This document shows positions 1 to 8,798 of a stretch of 64,000 nucleotides of DNA, piece after piece. The stretch's first letter is position 1; every line of letters starts with the position of its first letter. The stretch spans positions 1,116,001-1,180,000 of the forward strand of contig NZ_JAWMQR010000001.1 of NCBI RefSeq assembly GCF_033283405.1. Reading direction: 5' to 3'. The notes beneath the pieces are model-generated. The model ran no database searches, was not told where the DNA came from, and was given only the letters and a program-made list of their open reading frames with translations. Position numbers and translations under genes: made by a program. The stretch is from Halioxenophilus sp033283405. GTDB lineage: Bacteria > Pseudomonadota > Gammaproteobacteria > Pseudomonadales > Cellvibrionaceae.

Positions 1-249
1 AAGTCTCATAGGGAACTCCGTCGTTGTTTATATTTTTTATTTGTAATAACTGATACGTTGCGCAGCAGTCGTATTCGGCTATTTTCTGCACACTCGCAGG
101 ATTGGTTATGGGCTCAGGCTTTTATAGTGTTTTAATCTGAACAGCCAATCTCGATTACTGAGTGCGTTGAGCTGTCAATTAAATTAACTATTTTTGATCT
201 ATTTAAAAAAGTGATTTTTGTAATAGCAACTAACGTTTTGTGCAATACA
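1..249. other. AT-rich stretch without a recognisable gene
   Basis: This is the 3' side of the minus-strand aromatic operon. I see no open frame with a ribosome-binding site and no convincing GC-rich hairpin followed by a T-run. It is AT-rich and probably holds an intergenic region whose other gene lies outside the window. Confidence 0.5.
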
Positions 250-1059
250 TCAGCGCTTGTTCCCTAACGCCGCTATTTGCAATTGCAGAGCTGGCCAGGC
301 CTCCCTACCCTTTGCCGCCATCAGCTCAATATAGGGCTGATTAAACCAATCGTTGATCGCAGTGCGATAGGCATCCATAGCGCGCAATTGAGTCAACCAA
401 TCGCTTATAACTGGCAACCCCTGCCACCAATCTCCCAATTGCAACTGTTCCAAGCGCTCGATATAAGGCAGTAGGGCAAAGTCTGCCAGCGATAACTGAT
501 TGCCAACCAACCAATCACTTTGTGCCAATGCCACTGCCATCTCTTCGAGCAATTTTTGATAGCTGTATAAAGCCACCTGTAAGCGGTCCGACGCCAAACC
601 ATTGGCCAGTACATCGCGTAGAAATTCAGCGCGGCCGGGATCTTTAACAGAGCCGATATAAGCGCTTAAGGCTTCAGCCGATGGATAGCGCTGCAGCAAC
701 TGGAAACGAAAGGCGATACAGAAACTGATAACGGCCACCTGTTCATGTAAACCGGCATCGAATTTTCGTAGCCAATTGCGCACCTCGGCTCGTAATGCAG
801 GCGCTTCGGGCATTAGCGGAAAATCTGCAGAGACCTCCTCCAGGTATTCCACAATGGCATTGGATTCGGTAACGATTATCTGGTTGTGTTGTAGAACGGG
901 TACCACCGCCTTTGGATTAACCCGCAAGAAATCCGGGTTAAACTGGTCGCCCGCTCGCAAGTTAAGATGCTGGCTTTGCCAATCGATCTTTTTGTAGTCC
1001 AATACCAGGCGAACCTTCTGCGCACAGACCGACATATCGTTGTGATAGAGTTTTATCAC
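250..1059 (-). CDS. Glutathione S-transferase family protein
   Basis: A cytosolic GST of about 269 residues. The N-terminal thioredoxin-like half opens with IKLYHNDMSVCAQKVRL, the typical glutathione-site start with SVC near residue 10. The NPKAVVPVL stretch carries the cis-Pro loop, and the ESNAIVEYL helix contains the usual E-S pair for the glutathione gamma-glutamyl group. The C-terminal half is the all-helical GST domain. I place the start at the GTG ending at 1059, because a GAGG sits 5 bases upstream; a GTG at 1065 would overlap that site. It is the last gene of the operon below the flavin hydroxylase. GSTs in ring-cleavage operons often isomerise cis-diene products (maleylpyruvate or maleylacetoacetate isomerases), and that role is inferred here. 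It could instead be a detoxifying or dehalogenating GST. Confidence 0.85.
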   Translation of the reverse strand: MIKLYHNDMSVCAQKVRLVLDYKKIDWQSQHLNLRAGDQFNPDFLRVNPKAVVPVLQHNQIIVTESNAIVEYLEEVSADFPLMPEAPALRAEVRNWLRKFDAGLHEQVAVISFCIAFRFQLLQRYPSAEALSAYIGSVKDPGRAEFLRDVLANGLASDRLQVALYSYQKLLEEMAVALAQSDWLVGNQLSLADFALLPYIERLEQLQLGDWWQGLPVISDWLTQLRAMDAYRTAINDWFNQPYIELMAAKGREAWPALQLQIAALGNKR

Positions 1060-1136
1060 CAGCACCTCAATACCATTTATGGTTTATAGATTATTGTTCT
1101 TATTTTTTGACTTGTATCTGGGCGACGGCAGGTGGT

Positions 1137-2270
1137 TTAAATGGGCTCCATTAATTTCATCATGGAGTCGCGCATAATCGCCGCATGCTCGGCTTTATCA
1201 CCACCATTAATTTCAATTTCACCCAAGCGGCCGGAGTTCTCCACCACCATACGGCAGCGCTCCCAGCGACGGGATTGGAATTTTTCCAATGCACTGCGCC
1301 AATCGGACTGCTTACTAAGCTCTTCAGCCAGAACAATGGCATCTTCAATACCGATACAAGCGCCCGATGCCAGATGGGGCGTGGTGGCGTGCACAGTATC
1401 GCCAATAAATACCACTCTATCCCGGTACCAGGGCAGAGGTACGAGCAGCCCGTCCAGAGGTCGGAAGACCACTTTCGAATCTTTAGTGATCTGCTCCGCC
1501 AGAGCCTGTACCGCCGGCGCGCTGAAATTTTCCAGCAACAACTGTTTTAATACATAGGCCTCTTCTTCCGGGTCGAAACGTTGTCGCTCTTTGCTATCCA
1601 CAGTTAAAAAGAGATAAACGGAATCTTTCGACATGGGATTGATGCCGGCTTTTAAATTGGGACCGACCCACATCATGGTGCCTCTGCAATCGGCTGGCCG
1701 GGGCAGTACCGCTCGCCATACGCCTTGACCACTGTAGGCGGGAGCAGCGGCCTCCGGCATCAATAATTTACGGGTTTTGGAGTAGAGGCCATCTGCGGCA
1801 ATCACCAAATCAAATTGGTCAACCGAGCCATCGGTAAAGGTTACCGTCACACCACTATCGCTCATCTCCAGCTGTTCGTAGCTCTGTCCGAGCCGAACCT
1901 GAGCGCCGGCGGCGACGACCTTATCGGCCAGAATACGCGCCAGCACCGGGCGCATGATGGCACCGGCGCCTGGAATATCCGGGCTGGCAAAGCGGGGCGT
2001 GGGAATATGTTGAATGTGGTGGCCCGTGGGCGTGTGCAGATCCAAACCATCGTGACCACTGCCCTGCTCTAAAAACTCTTGCAAAACCCCCATATGGTCG
2101 AAGGCTCGCAGTGTCGCACCACCGATGCTAATGCCGGCACCATCCGCCTGCCAGTCCGGGGCGAGCTCCACCAGATGGGTTTCTATATCGTGTTTGCGCA
2201 ATTCGATTGCGGCCGACATGCCAGAAAATCCACCGCCGATAATCAGCACTTTGTTTATTGTTTTATTCAC
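1137..2270 (-). CDS. FAD-dependent aromatic hydroxylase (salicylate/3-hydroxybenzoate hydroxylase type)
   Basis: A group A flavoprotein monooxygenase of 377 residues, which would use NAD(P)H and O2 to hydroxylate an aromatic acid or phenol. Three family signatures are visible: the N-terminal Rossmann motif IIGGGFSGMSAA (about residues 10-21), the DG motif in VIAADGLYSKTR (about 158-169), and the GD motif in VVFIGDTVHATTPHLASG (about 285-302), which binds the ribityl part of FAD. The start is GTG at 2270 with AAGGAG 8 bases upstream. It lies 14 bases below a Rieske-type gene. Enzymes of this class normally need no ferredoxin, so the Rieske neighbour may serve a different step. The substrate is not readable from sequence. 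Gene order (hydroxylase, extradiol dioxygenase, hydrolases) says it prepares a ring for cleavage. Confidence 0.85.
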   Translation of the reverse strand: MNKTINKVLIIGGGFSGMSAAIELRKHDIETHLVELAPDWQADGAGISIGGATLRAFDHMGVLQEFLEQGSGHDGLDLHTPTGHHIQHIPTPRFASPDIPGAGAIMRPVLARILADKVVAAGAQVRLGQSYEQLEMSDSGVTVTFTDGSVDQFDLVIAADGLYSKTRKLLMPEAAAPAYSGQGVWRAVLPRPADCRGTMMWVGPNLKAGINPMSKDSVYLFLTVDSKERQRFDPEEEAYVLKQLLLENFSAPAVQALAEQITKDSKVVFRPLDGLLVPLPWYRDRVVFIGDTVHATTPHLASGACIGIEDAIVLAEELSKQSDWRSALEKFQSRRWERCRMVVENSGRLGEIEINGGDKAEHAAIMRDSMMKLMEPI

Positions 2271-2284
2271 GAAGACACTCCTTC

Positions 2285-2635
2285 CTAGTCAGACTCACTT
2301 AACGTGGCTAGCAGATCGCCATTGGCCAGCACCTGCACAGGGACTTTACTTAGATATTGATTGAGACACGGGCCAGAGATACAGCGGCCGGTGGTTATTT
2401 CAAATTGTGCACCGTGAGCGGCACAGACAATTGTCGTCGCCTGGGGCGATAGGTATTTATCCTTTTTCCATGGTAAGCGGGTATCGCCATAGTGGGGGCA
2501 TAAATCCCGGTAGGCATAAATGCCACCACCAGAACGCACCACCAAAAGGGTATCCTGCCCGACTCCCCAAGGATCAAATCCCTTTGCGCCCGGTTCGGGA
2601 ATATCGGTCAACTTACCTAACACCACAGTCGTCAC
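2285..2635 (-). CDS. Rieske [2Fe-2S] ferredoxin-like protein
   Basis: A small soluble Rieske protein of 116 residues. The cluster-binding boxes are complete: C46-x-H48 (LCPHYGD) and C71-x2-H74 (CAAHGAQFEITTGRC). There is no signal peptide or membrane anchor, so it is cytoplasmic. Size and fold match Rieske ferredoxins of ring-hydroxylating dioxygenases and NirD-like subunits. No oxygenase alpha subunit or ferredoxin reductase lies in this window, so its partner is unknown. It sits between the flavin hydroxylase (14-base gap) and the VOC dioxygenase (12-base gap) and is surely co-transcribed with them. A possible role is reactivating the oxidised iron of the neighbouring extradiol dioxygenase, as XylT-like ferredoxins do, but those are plant-type rather than Rieske ferredoxins, so this is speculative. 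Confidence 0.85.
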   Translation of the reverse strand: MTTVVLGKLTDIPEPGAKGFDPWGVGQDTLLVVRSGGGIYAYRDLCPHYGDTRLPWKKDKYLSPQATTIVCAAHGAQFEITTGRCISGPCLNQYLSKVPVQVLANGDLLATLSESD

Positions 2636-2647
2636 GGCAGTAACTAA

Positions 2648-3580
2648 TTAGGGTTTAGCACCCGGCGGAGGCCCCATAGGCGACCATTTTTCGCGATACT
2701 GCAGCAAAAAGGCTTGCGAGGTATCGGCACCTGGAGGTGCTTCGCGCGCGGTCCACTCGTCGTCGTGCAGATCCATGTCGGCGTCGTATTCCATATTGCA
2801 TCCCAAAGGACTTTTGAAATACCAAAACCAGTTGGAGCCAAACAGATGGCGACCAGGCCCCCAAAAACTTTGGTAGCCTTTATTAACCATGTTGGTACCG
2901 GCGTGCATAACGTCGGTTGGACCACCCATGTGGAAAGTGAAGTGTTCACAGCCCTGAATGTGGGGCGGTGTTTGAATAAAAAATATGGTGTGGTGATCGT
3001 TGGTACCGGCCGGGCGCATAAACGGCCCGACGCCGACGAAGCGGTCGGTAGTCACAAAGCCTAAACGCTCTGCGTAAAATGCTTCCGCCTTGGCAAAATC
3101 CGGAACGAAATAGACCACATGTGACAGTGAACGGGGTTTGGGTGAGGCCACCTTTTCTACGCCCACCACGTTGGCGCCACGCTGTGGTTTTGCGCCAGGT
3201 GCATTGACGGTTTCTGCGGGCAGATCCAACGGTTGACGAATGGTTACCTGGAAGCCCAGAGTAAAGCCATGATCGTCCACAGCCTCGATCGAACCATCGG
3301 CCAGGGTTTTTACCTCGCGGTCTTTACCCAGCTCTGCGGCGATAGCGGCCACGGTTGCCTGGTCGGCAACACCATAAATGGTTTTCCGTAACATATTGCC
3401 GGAGGGCAGTGCGGGCGGTAGTGATGGCTCGTCTTTCGGCGCAATTACCACACCGGTGCCATCCAAGGCCTCAAAACGGCCATTACCGGCATCTTGCAAG
3501 CCATAGTCGAGCAAAAATTGCGTAGTGCCTTCGATGTCGTCGACACCAAACACCAATGTATCTGGACCAATAATATTCAT
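2648..3580 (-). CDS. Two-domain VOC-family extradiol ring-cleavage dioxygenase
   Basis: A protein of 310 residues with two vicinal-oxygen-chelate modules. The N-terminal half (about 1-115) begins with IIGPDTLVFGVDDI and looks structural. The C-terminal half carries a plausible Fe(II) triad: His in LSHVVYFVPDF, His in NDHHTIFFIQ and Glu in CNMEYDADMD. This matches type I extradiol dioxygenases (catechol 2,3-dioxygenase and homogentisate-unrelated meta-cleavage enzymes), which insert O2 next to vicinal hydroxyls. Its place between a flavin hydroxylase and hydrolases supports ring cleavage in this operon. The exact catechol is unknown. A non-oxygenase VOC activity is possible, but the intact triad argues against it. 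Confidence 0.8.
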   Translation of the reverse strand: MNIIGPDTLVFGVDDIEGTTQFLLDYGLQDAGNGRFEALDGTGVVIAPKDEPSLPPALPSGNMLRKTIYGVADQATVAAIAAELGKDREVKTLADGSIEAVDDHGFTLGFQVTIRQPLDLPAETVNAPGAKPQRGANVVGVEKVASPKPRSLSHVVYFVPDFAKAEAFYAERLGFVTTDRFVGVGPFMRPAGTNDHHTIFFIQTPPHIQGCEHFTFHMGGPTDVMHAGTNMVNKGYQSFWGPGRHLFGSNWFWYFKSPLGCNMEYDADMDLHDDEWTAREAPPGADTSQAFLLQYREKWSPMGPPPGAKP

Positions 3581-3645
3581 AATATTTCTACCGATTTATG
3601 ATTTTGATTAATTTGTAATAATTGATGAATTGGCAAACAGACTAA

Positions 3646-4803
3646 TCAGCCCAAGCGACCGCCCAACTGTTCCGCCACCCAGTCGGCAATGTAGTGGCCG
3701 GCGTTGACGCTATTGTCAAAGCTGGAGTGTTGAACCCCACCCTCGCGCTCGGTAAATATTTTCAGTTCTCGTTTGGGGCTGTTGATCAATTGTTCATAAG
3801 TACGATGCGCCCACTTCAAGGGAATCTGGCTATCTTTTTCGCCGTGGGTAACCAGGAATGGCACTTTGATTTTTTCAACCACGCCGTCCAGATGCACTTT
3901 TTCAGCAATCTCGAAAAAGTCATCCATATCTTTTGCGCCCCACACCCAGCAGACATGTTTCCAGTAGTGCGGCACAGGGAAGTTGCCCTCTTTTTCCAGG
4001 CGCCGTTTCTGTACATCGCGCCAGTCGTGGTTCGCACCCCATACCACACCACAGGCAAAGCGGGGTTCAAAGGCTACTGCCCGCGGGCAGTAGTAACCAC
4101 CCAGAGAGACCCCTTCCATACCGATGCGCTTACTGTCGACGTCGGCGCGGGTTTCCAGGTAGTCCACCACACGGCTGGCCCAGTGTTCGCTGTCGTAACG
4201 AGCACGCAAATCCTGCAGACGAATGGCCTCGCCGGTGCCTGGCTGATCAACAATTAACGAAGCCACACCGCGCTTGGCCAACCAGGCCGGCAAACCCACC
4301 TTGTACTTCATCTCTTTGGTGGAATCCAAACCGTTGACCTGAACCAAGATCGGCTGCGGACCAGTAACCCCCTCTGCGGGTACATACAGTGCCGATAGAT
4401 GTTTGTCTTCGTAGGGAATCTCCACACGCTCGCACTTCTCTTGTGCTAACTGATTACCTTTGTGAAAACACTCCAGAGAGCGCTGATAAAGCTCTAAACG
4501 CCCCTCTGCACCATGCGCTTGCAGACGCTCGCAGGTGATCAGATAGATCGCTGCGCGGGAATATTTTTCACCGGCTGAGAAGAGTCGGCCACGGGCTTCA
4601 TCTTCCTCTGCCAGACTACAAAGTTTGTCGGCCATTTTTTGCCAGGTATCACGAAATGCTTGCGTACCTTCGGCGTCAGGCTTTTTGGCGGCCTCCAGTA
4701 ACGGCGCGCACATCTCCTGAATTTCGCCAATCCGGGCACCCATCTCAATCGCCAGGTTGACCGATAGATCCCAGACATAGTTGGTAGGAAAAAATCTGAA
4801 CAT
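3646..4803 (-). CDS. Alpha/beta hydrolase with N-terminal helical domain (C-C hydrolase type)
   Basis: A protein of 385 residues. The first 130 or so form a helical domain, followed by an alpha/beta-hydrolase core. The nucleophile elbow is GMEGVSLGGYY (G-x-S-x-G), the acid is probably the Asp in THGEKDSQIP, and the His is in GGVQHSSFDN. This layout resembles 2,6-dihydroxypseudooxynicotine hydrolase and FrsA/DUF1100-like enzymes, which cleave carbon-carbon bonds beside a carbonyl. In this operon it would hydrolyse a ring-fission or side-chain ketone product, which is inferred from context. The start is ATG at 4803 with GAGGAG 5 bases upstream. It lies 27 bases after the cyclase gene and 65 bases before the dioxygenase gene. 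Confidence 0.75.
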   Translation of the reverse strand: MFRFFPTNYVWDLSVNLAIEMGARIGEIQEMCAPLLEAAKKPDAEGTQAFRDTWQKMADKLCSLAEEDEARGRLFSAGEKYSRAAIYLITCERLQAHGAEGRLELYQRSLECFHKGNQLAQEKCERVEIPYEDKHLSALYVPAEGVTGPQPILVQVNGLDSTKEMKYKVGLPAWLAKRGVASLIVDQPGTGEAIRLQDLRARYDSEHWASRVVDYLETRADVDSKRIGMEGVSLGGYYCPRAVAFEPRFACGVVWGANHDWRDVQKRRLEKEGNFPVPHYWKHVCWVWGAKDMDDFFEIAEKVHLDGVVEKIKVPFLVTHGEKDSQIPLKWAHRTYEQLINSPKRELKIFTEREGGVQHSSFDNSVNAGHYIADWVAEQLGGRLG

Positions 4804-4830
4804 CAGAGCTCCTCACATTGCCTTTGCAAA

Positions 4831-5625
4831 TTAATCTTCAAGAATCGCTACGGCTCGCACAAAGCCGGCCGAAGCGTGTTTAATTTTGTAGGGGAAGCAA
4901 GAGACTAAAAATCCGTGATCGGGCAGGCTCTCTAAATTGGCCAACTTTTCCATCTGGCCATAGCCGATATCACGCCCGGCCTTGTGTCCTTCCCAAATAA
5001 TCGAGGCGTCACCACTGGATTCGAAGCGTTCACGGGTAAAGCCAAAAGGTGCATCCCAGCTCCAGGCGTCGGTGCCTACCACGCGCACACCGCGCTCCAG
5101 CAGATAGAGCGTTGCTTCACGCCCCATACCAACCCCAGCGCCTAAATAACCGGGTTGGCCAAACAGTGCTCCGGCACTGGTGTTCACCAGTACAATATCG
5201 AGCGGTTGCAGTTCGTGATTAATGCGTTTCAGCTCCGCTTCCACTTCGTCTGCAGTGACTACGTGGCCATCAGGCAGATGCCGAAAGTCGAACTTGACGC
5301 CGGGTTGCAGACACCACTCCAACGGCAGTTCATCAATACCGTAGGCGGGCCTACCACCACTGGCCTCGTCGGTGGTCGACGCGTAATGCCAGGGAGCGTC
5401 CATGTGGGTACCACTGTGGGTGGTAACGTCCAGCCGTTCAGCGGCCCACGCCTCTTTGCCTGGCAGATCATCAATATTTAAGCCCGGGAACATGGCGGCC
5501 ATTTCCGGCCACCCCTGTTGGTGATCGGCGTAGTCGATTTTCGGCAACAGGGGTGGTGGATCGGTGTAGGGGTTGTTGTCCAGTGTTACCGACAGATCGA
5601 TTAATTTGCGCTTATTTAAGGCCAT
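4831..5625 (-). CDS. Cyclase family protein (kynurenine formamidase-like metal hydrolase)
   Basis: A protein of 264 residues from the cyclase / KynB-like family. The diagnostic metal-binding motif is intact at about residues 90-100 (HSGTHMDAPWH, i.e. H-x-GTH-x-D-x-P-x-H), and a downstream GTDAWSWDAPFG stretch matches the second conserved region. Family members hydrolyse amides or lactones such as N-formylkynurenine, isatin and cyclic esters. Here it could open a lactone formed in aromatic catabolism; the substrate is not identifiable. The start is ATG at 5625, preceded by GGAAAGAG on the minus strand. It lies 37 bases after the FAH-family gene in the same operon. Confidence 0.8.
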   Translation of the reverse strand: MALNKRKLIDLSVTLDNNPYTDPPPLLPKIDYADHQQGWPEMAAMFPGLNIDDLPGKEAWAAERLDVTTHSGTHMDAPWHYASTTDEASGGRPAYGIDELPLEWCLQPGVKFDFRHLPDGHVVTADEVEAELKRINHELQPLDIVLVNTSAGALFGQPGYLGAGVGMGREATLYLLERGVRVVGTDAWSWDAPFGFTRERFESSGDASIIWEGHKAGRDIGYGQMEKLANLESLPDHGFLVSCFPYKIKHASAGFVRAVAILED

Positions 5626-5662
5626 GACTTTTCTCTTTCCGTTGTTTGGCTGCCGGCGCCAG

Positions 5663-6640
5663 TTAGGCGCTAACCACCTGTTGTTCGATCACGCCAAATG
5701 GTGTGCTGCCATCAGGCATGGCTGCGGCAATACGCACCCGGTCACCAAATTTCATAAACGGTGTTCTTATCTCACCAAATTCAATGACATCCAGCGCCCG
5801 GCGCTCGGAAATACAGGCGGAACCCACGCTGCGATTGTGATTGGAAACGGTGCCCGAACCGAGCACAGTGCCGGCCGATAGCCGGCGCGTGAGAGCCGTG
5901 TGAGCGATCAAGTCGTGGAAACCAAAATGCATATCGCTGCCGTTGGGATTGCCAAACCACTGCCCGTTCCAACTGATATGCAGTGGCAGATGCACTCGGC
6001 CATCGCGCCAGTGTTGCCCCAACTCATCGGGAGTGATGGCTACCGGGCCAAATGCGGTGGAAGGTTTAGCCTGCAAAAAGCCAAAGCCGGTGGCCATCTC
6101 GCGCGGGGCCAGAGCACGCAAGCTGACATCGTTGACGATGGTAATCAGGCGCACATGGTCGAGTGCCTGCTCGGCAGTGGTGCCCATGGGCACCTCATCG
6201 ACTATCACGGCAAACTCGCCCTCGAAGTCGATACCGTGGGCTTCGCTCGGCAACAGCAGGTCATCAGTGGGGCCATAAAAATCATCGCCCGCACCCTGAT
6301 ACACCAGTGGAATTTTCTCGGCGCCGTCAATGGGCGCCATGTTGAAGGCCTTTTGCATCAGTTCGCCGTGGCTTAAAAAGAGCGAGCCATCCAACCACTG
6401 CCAGGTACGCGGCATAGGTGCAGCTGCCTGGTTAACGTCGAAGGCGAAAGCATCGGCCAACTGGCCGTCATTGAGTTGTTGATAGCAGTGTTGCAGCTCG
6501 CGCTCCAGAGCCTGCCAGTTCTCTATGGCGTATTGCAAAGTAGCTGCTAGGTGGGCGATATCAAAAGCCTTTGTCAGATCGCGTGAGACCAGGACCAGGC
6601 GCCCATCGGGAGTGTCGGCCTTTAAAGAGGCAAATTTCAT
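5663..6640 (-). CDS. Fumarylacetoacetate hydrolase family protein
   Basis: A protein of 325 residues, first gene of the aromatic operon. The FAH catalytic core shows the acidic metal-binding run GIDFEGEFAVIVDE (about residues 200-213) and the later GSGTVSN and SACISERR stretches typical of the family. The length is that of two-domain FAH proteins (about 330), with the N-terminal SH3-like part beginning MKFASLKADTPDGRL. I choose ATG at 6640 over an in-frame start at 6682, because family members begin at MKFAS and a GGA lies about 8 bases upstream. It should split a 1,3-diketo acid into two acids at the end of ring catabolism. Its promoter must lie in the region shared with the divergent LysR gene. 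Confidence 0.85.
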   Translation of the reverse strand: MKFASLKADTPDGRLVLVSRDLTKAFDIAHLAATLQYAIENWQALERELQHCYQQLNDGQLADAFAFDVNQAAAPMPRTWQWLDGSLFLSHGELMQKAFNMAPIDGAEKIPLVYQGAGDDFYGPTDDLLLPSEAHGIDFEGEFAVIVDEVPMGTTAEQALDHVRLITIVNDVSLRALAPREMATGFGFLQAKPSTAFGPVAITPDELGQHWRDGRVHLPLHISWNGQWFGNPNGSDMHFGFHDLIAHTALTRRLSAGTVLGSGTVSNHNRSVGSACISERRALDVIEFGEIRTPFMKFGDRVRIAAAMPDGSTPFGVIEQQVVSA

Positions 6641-6774
6641 GGCGTTTTCCGTTTTATCCCCTGGTTGCCCGTATTGGCTCACCAGACGTTATTGTTATGA
6701 CCGAGACTGTTCGGGATATGACGGAAAGAGTACGCTTCGGAAATCTGTTTTAAAAATCACTTATTACAATGCCA

Positions 6775-6801
6775 CCTATCACTTTGTGAGATACCTATCT
6801 C
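6775..6801. promoter_or_regulatory. Candidate LysR-type operator between divergent genes
   Basis: The gap between the FAH gene and the LysR gene holds overlapping dyads. TATCAC at 6777 pairs with GTGAGATA ending at 6793 and contains a T-N11-A core, the classic LysR half-site arrangement. GAGATA (6788-6793) and TATCTC (6796-6801) form a perfect 6-base dyad with a CC centre. CCTATC occurs twice, at 6775 and 6794, 19 bases apart. A TTGACA lies at 6806-6811 on the plus strand. LysR proteins commonly bind such sites next to their own gene; binding here is inferred. Confidence 0.45.
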
Positions 6802-6897
6802 TTAGTTGACAAGCGGATGCATTGCGGTGAATGTATTGGCGAAAATAATAATTGGCAGCCCTTCCACTAGGGCAAGCTAATAAAAGTGGGTAGCCCT

Positions 6898-7791
6898 ATG
6901 CGTTTTGAACACCTGGACCTCAATTTACTGGTCGCCCTGGATGTGCTGTTGGACGAGTGCAATATCACCCGCGCAGCCGAACGTCTTAACATGACTCAGT
7001 CCGCCACCAGCGGTGTACTGCGGCGCCTGCGACTATTTTTTGAAGATGACCTCCTGGTGCAGGTTGGCCGCAAGATGCAACCCACACCCTACGCCCTGCA
7101 GCTGCAGAAGCCGGTGCGTGAAGTGATGCTGAAAATACGCTCCAACATCATCAACAAACGCACCTTTGACCCAGCCACGGCAGTTCGCCACTTTCGTATC
7201 GCCAGTGCCGATTTCATTATCACCGTACTACTACAGGATGTTCTGCGGGAGATCCAAAGTGAGGCTCCGGGGCTTACCTTCGAAATTATGACGCCCTTTC
7301 TGTTAACTGTGGAACGCGGCGAAGTCGATTTCGTACTGGTACCTCAGCGCTACACTGTTGAGGGGCACCCATCGGAACTGTTATTTGAAGAGGAACACGT
7401 CTGTGTGGTGTGCGCTAACAACCCACTGGTGGGCGACACCATCTCCTTTGAGCAATATATCGAGATGGGCCACGTTTCGGTAGGCTTCGGCAGCCGTCAG
7501 TTGAGCATCGAAGATTGGTTTATGAAGCAGTACGATGTCAAACGGCGTATTGAAGTGATCAGCAACGATTTCAACACGCTGCCGCAACTGGTGTTGGGCA
7601 CGAACCGCATTGCCACCATGCACAAACGCCTCGCCGAATACTACGCCCAATACCTGCCAATTCGCATACTGCCGACACCAGTAGAACTACCGGTTATGCG
7701 CGAACACATTCAGTGGCATCGCGCCCTGGAGAACGACCCGCTACACAGTTGGGTAAGGCATAAAATTCAGTCGGCAGCCGCCCGCTTGTAA
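6898..7791 (+). CDS. LysR-type transcriptional regulator (NodD-like subgroup)
   Basis: A DNA-binding regulator of 297 residues. The winged helix-turn-helix occupies about residues 1-65 (RFEHLDLNLLVALDVLL then ITRAAERLNMTQSATSG), followed by the linker helix and a periplasmic-binding-like effector domain. The opening DLNLLVALD is characteristic of the NodD/NahR/LinR-like subgroup, whose members usually sense aromatic compounds. ATG at 6898 gives the family-like start and has GTGGG about 7 bases upstream; a GTG at 6886 would only add four residues. It is divergent from the minus-strand aromatic operon and most likely controls it. The stop lies 20 bases from the convergent aldo/keto reductase stop. 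Confidence 0.9.
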   Translation: MRFEHLDLNLLVALDVLLDECNITRAAERLNMTQSATSGVLRRLRLFFEDDLLVQVGRKMQPTPYALQLQKPVREVMLKIRSNIINKRTFDPATAVRHFRIASADFIITVLLQDVLREIQSEAPGLTFEIMTPFLLTVERGEVDFVLVPQRYTVEGHPSELLFEEEHVCVVCANNPLVGDTISFEQYIEMGHVSVGFGSRQLSIEDWFMKQYDVKRRIEVISNDFNTLPQLVLGTNRIATMHKRLAEYYAQYLPIRILPTPVELPVMREHIQWHRALENDPLHSWVRHKIQSAAARL

Positions 7792-7811
7792 CGGGTGTGA
7801 AGCGGTTTCTG

Positions 7812-8798
7812 CTAAAACTCTTCGGTATCGATCTCGGTTTGAGTCGCCGCCGGGTAGCGGGCTCCACTCACCGAGGCCTGGTTGATCAGTGCCGACGCTT
7901 TCGCCAATATGGCTTCGCTGACTTCAAGCTCCACCACCGCGAAATTCTCCTGCAGATGGGCAATTGAGGTGGTACCGGGAATAGGCAGAATATGCTCTCC
8001 CTGGTGTAGCAACCAAGCCAGAGACAACTGCGCCATGGTACAACCAGCCTCAGCTGCCAACTGGGCAAACTGCCCTAGCCAAACGCTGTTGGCCGTAAAA
8101 TGGGGCTCCTGAAAACGGGGCATGGTACGGCGAATATCTTTCTCCACCAGCGCCTGCGGACTGCTGACGCCACCGGCCAGAAAGCCGCGCGCGACCGGTG
8201 AGAAGGCAACAAAGGTGGCGTTGAGCTCACGACAGGCCTCGAGCACGGCGATCTCAGCGTTGCGCGTCCAGAGGGAATATTCGGTTTGTACCGCGGCAAT
8301 CGGGTGCACCCCATGCGCCCGGCGTAAGGTCTCCGCCCCCACTTCCGACAGCCCAATGGCGCCAATCTTGCCCGCCGCCACCATGCGCTGCAAAGCACCC
8401 ACACTCTCTTCAATGGGCACGCTCTTATCCCAGCGATGCAGGTAGTAGAGGTCGATATGATCGGTTTGCAGGCGGTCCAAAGCCGCATCCAACGTGCGTA
8501 TTAATGTTTCTGGCCGGCCGTCAATCACGCGCTTACCATCGACACCGGTCATACCACATTTACTGGCCAAGTGTATTTCGGCGCGATAGGGTTTTAACGC
8601 TTCACCCACCAGCGTTTCGTTGGCACCAAAGCCGTAAAGTGCGGCGGTATCAAAATGGCGAACCCCGAGCTCGAAGGCTTTGTGTAGTAATTGTGTTGCC
8701 AGCTCGGGGGTTGGTGGGTGGCCGTAGGCATGACTGAGATTCATACAGCCCAAACCGATGGCGGGCACCACGGAAGAACCGATTGTTCGAGTTTTCAT
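7812..8798 (-). CDS. Aldo/keto reductase
   Basis: An NADPH-dependent (beta/alpha)8-barrel oxidoreductase of 328 residues. The catalytic tetrad is visible: Asp and Tyr in FDTAALYGFGANE (about residues 50-62), Lys in HLASKCG and His in LYYLHRWD. The C-terminal region carries the usual nucleotide-binding loop (PIPGTTSIAHLQEN). It resembles the AKR13/YhdN-like group. Its ATG overlaps the LigA-like stop codon (ATGA), so the two are translationally coupled. A role reducing a ring-cleavage aldehyde or ketone is inferred from that neighbour. Confidence 0.88.
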   Translation of the reverse strand: MKTRTIGSSVVPAIGLGCMNLSHAYGHPPTPELATQLLHKAFELGVRHFDTAALYGFGANETLVGEALKPYRAEIHLASKCGMTGVDGKRVIDGRPETLIRTLDAALDRLQTDHIDLYYLHRWDKSVPIEESVGALQRMVAAGKIGAIGLSEVGAETLRRAHGVHPIAAVQTEYSLWTRNAEIAVLEACRELNATFVAFSPVARGFLAGGVSSPQALVEKDIRRTMPRFQEPHFTANSVWLGQFAQLAAEAGCTMAQLSLAWLLHQGEHILPIPGTTSIAHLQENFAVVELEVSEAILAKASALINQASVSGARYPAATQTEIDTEEF

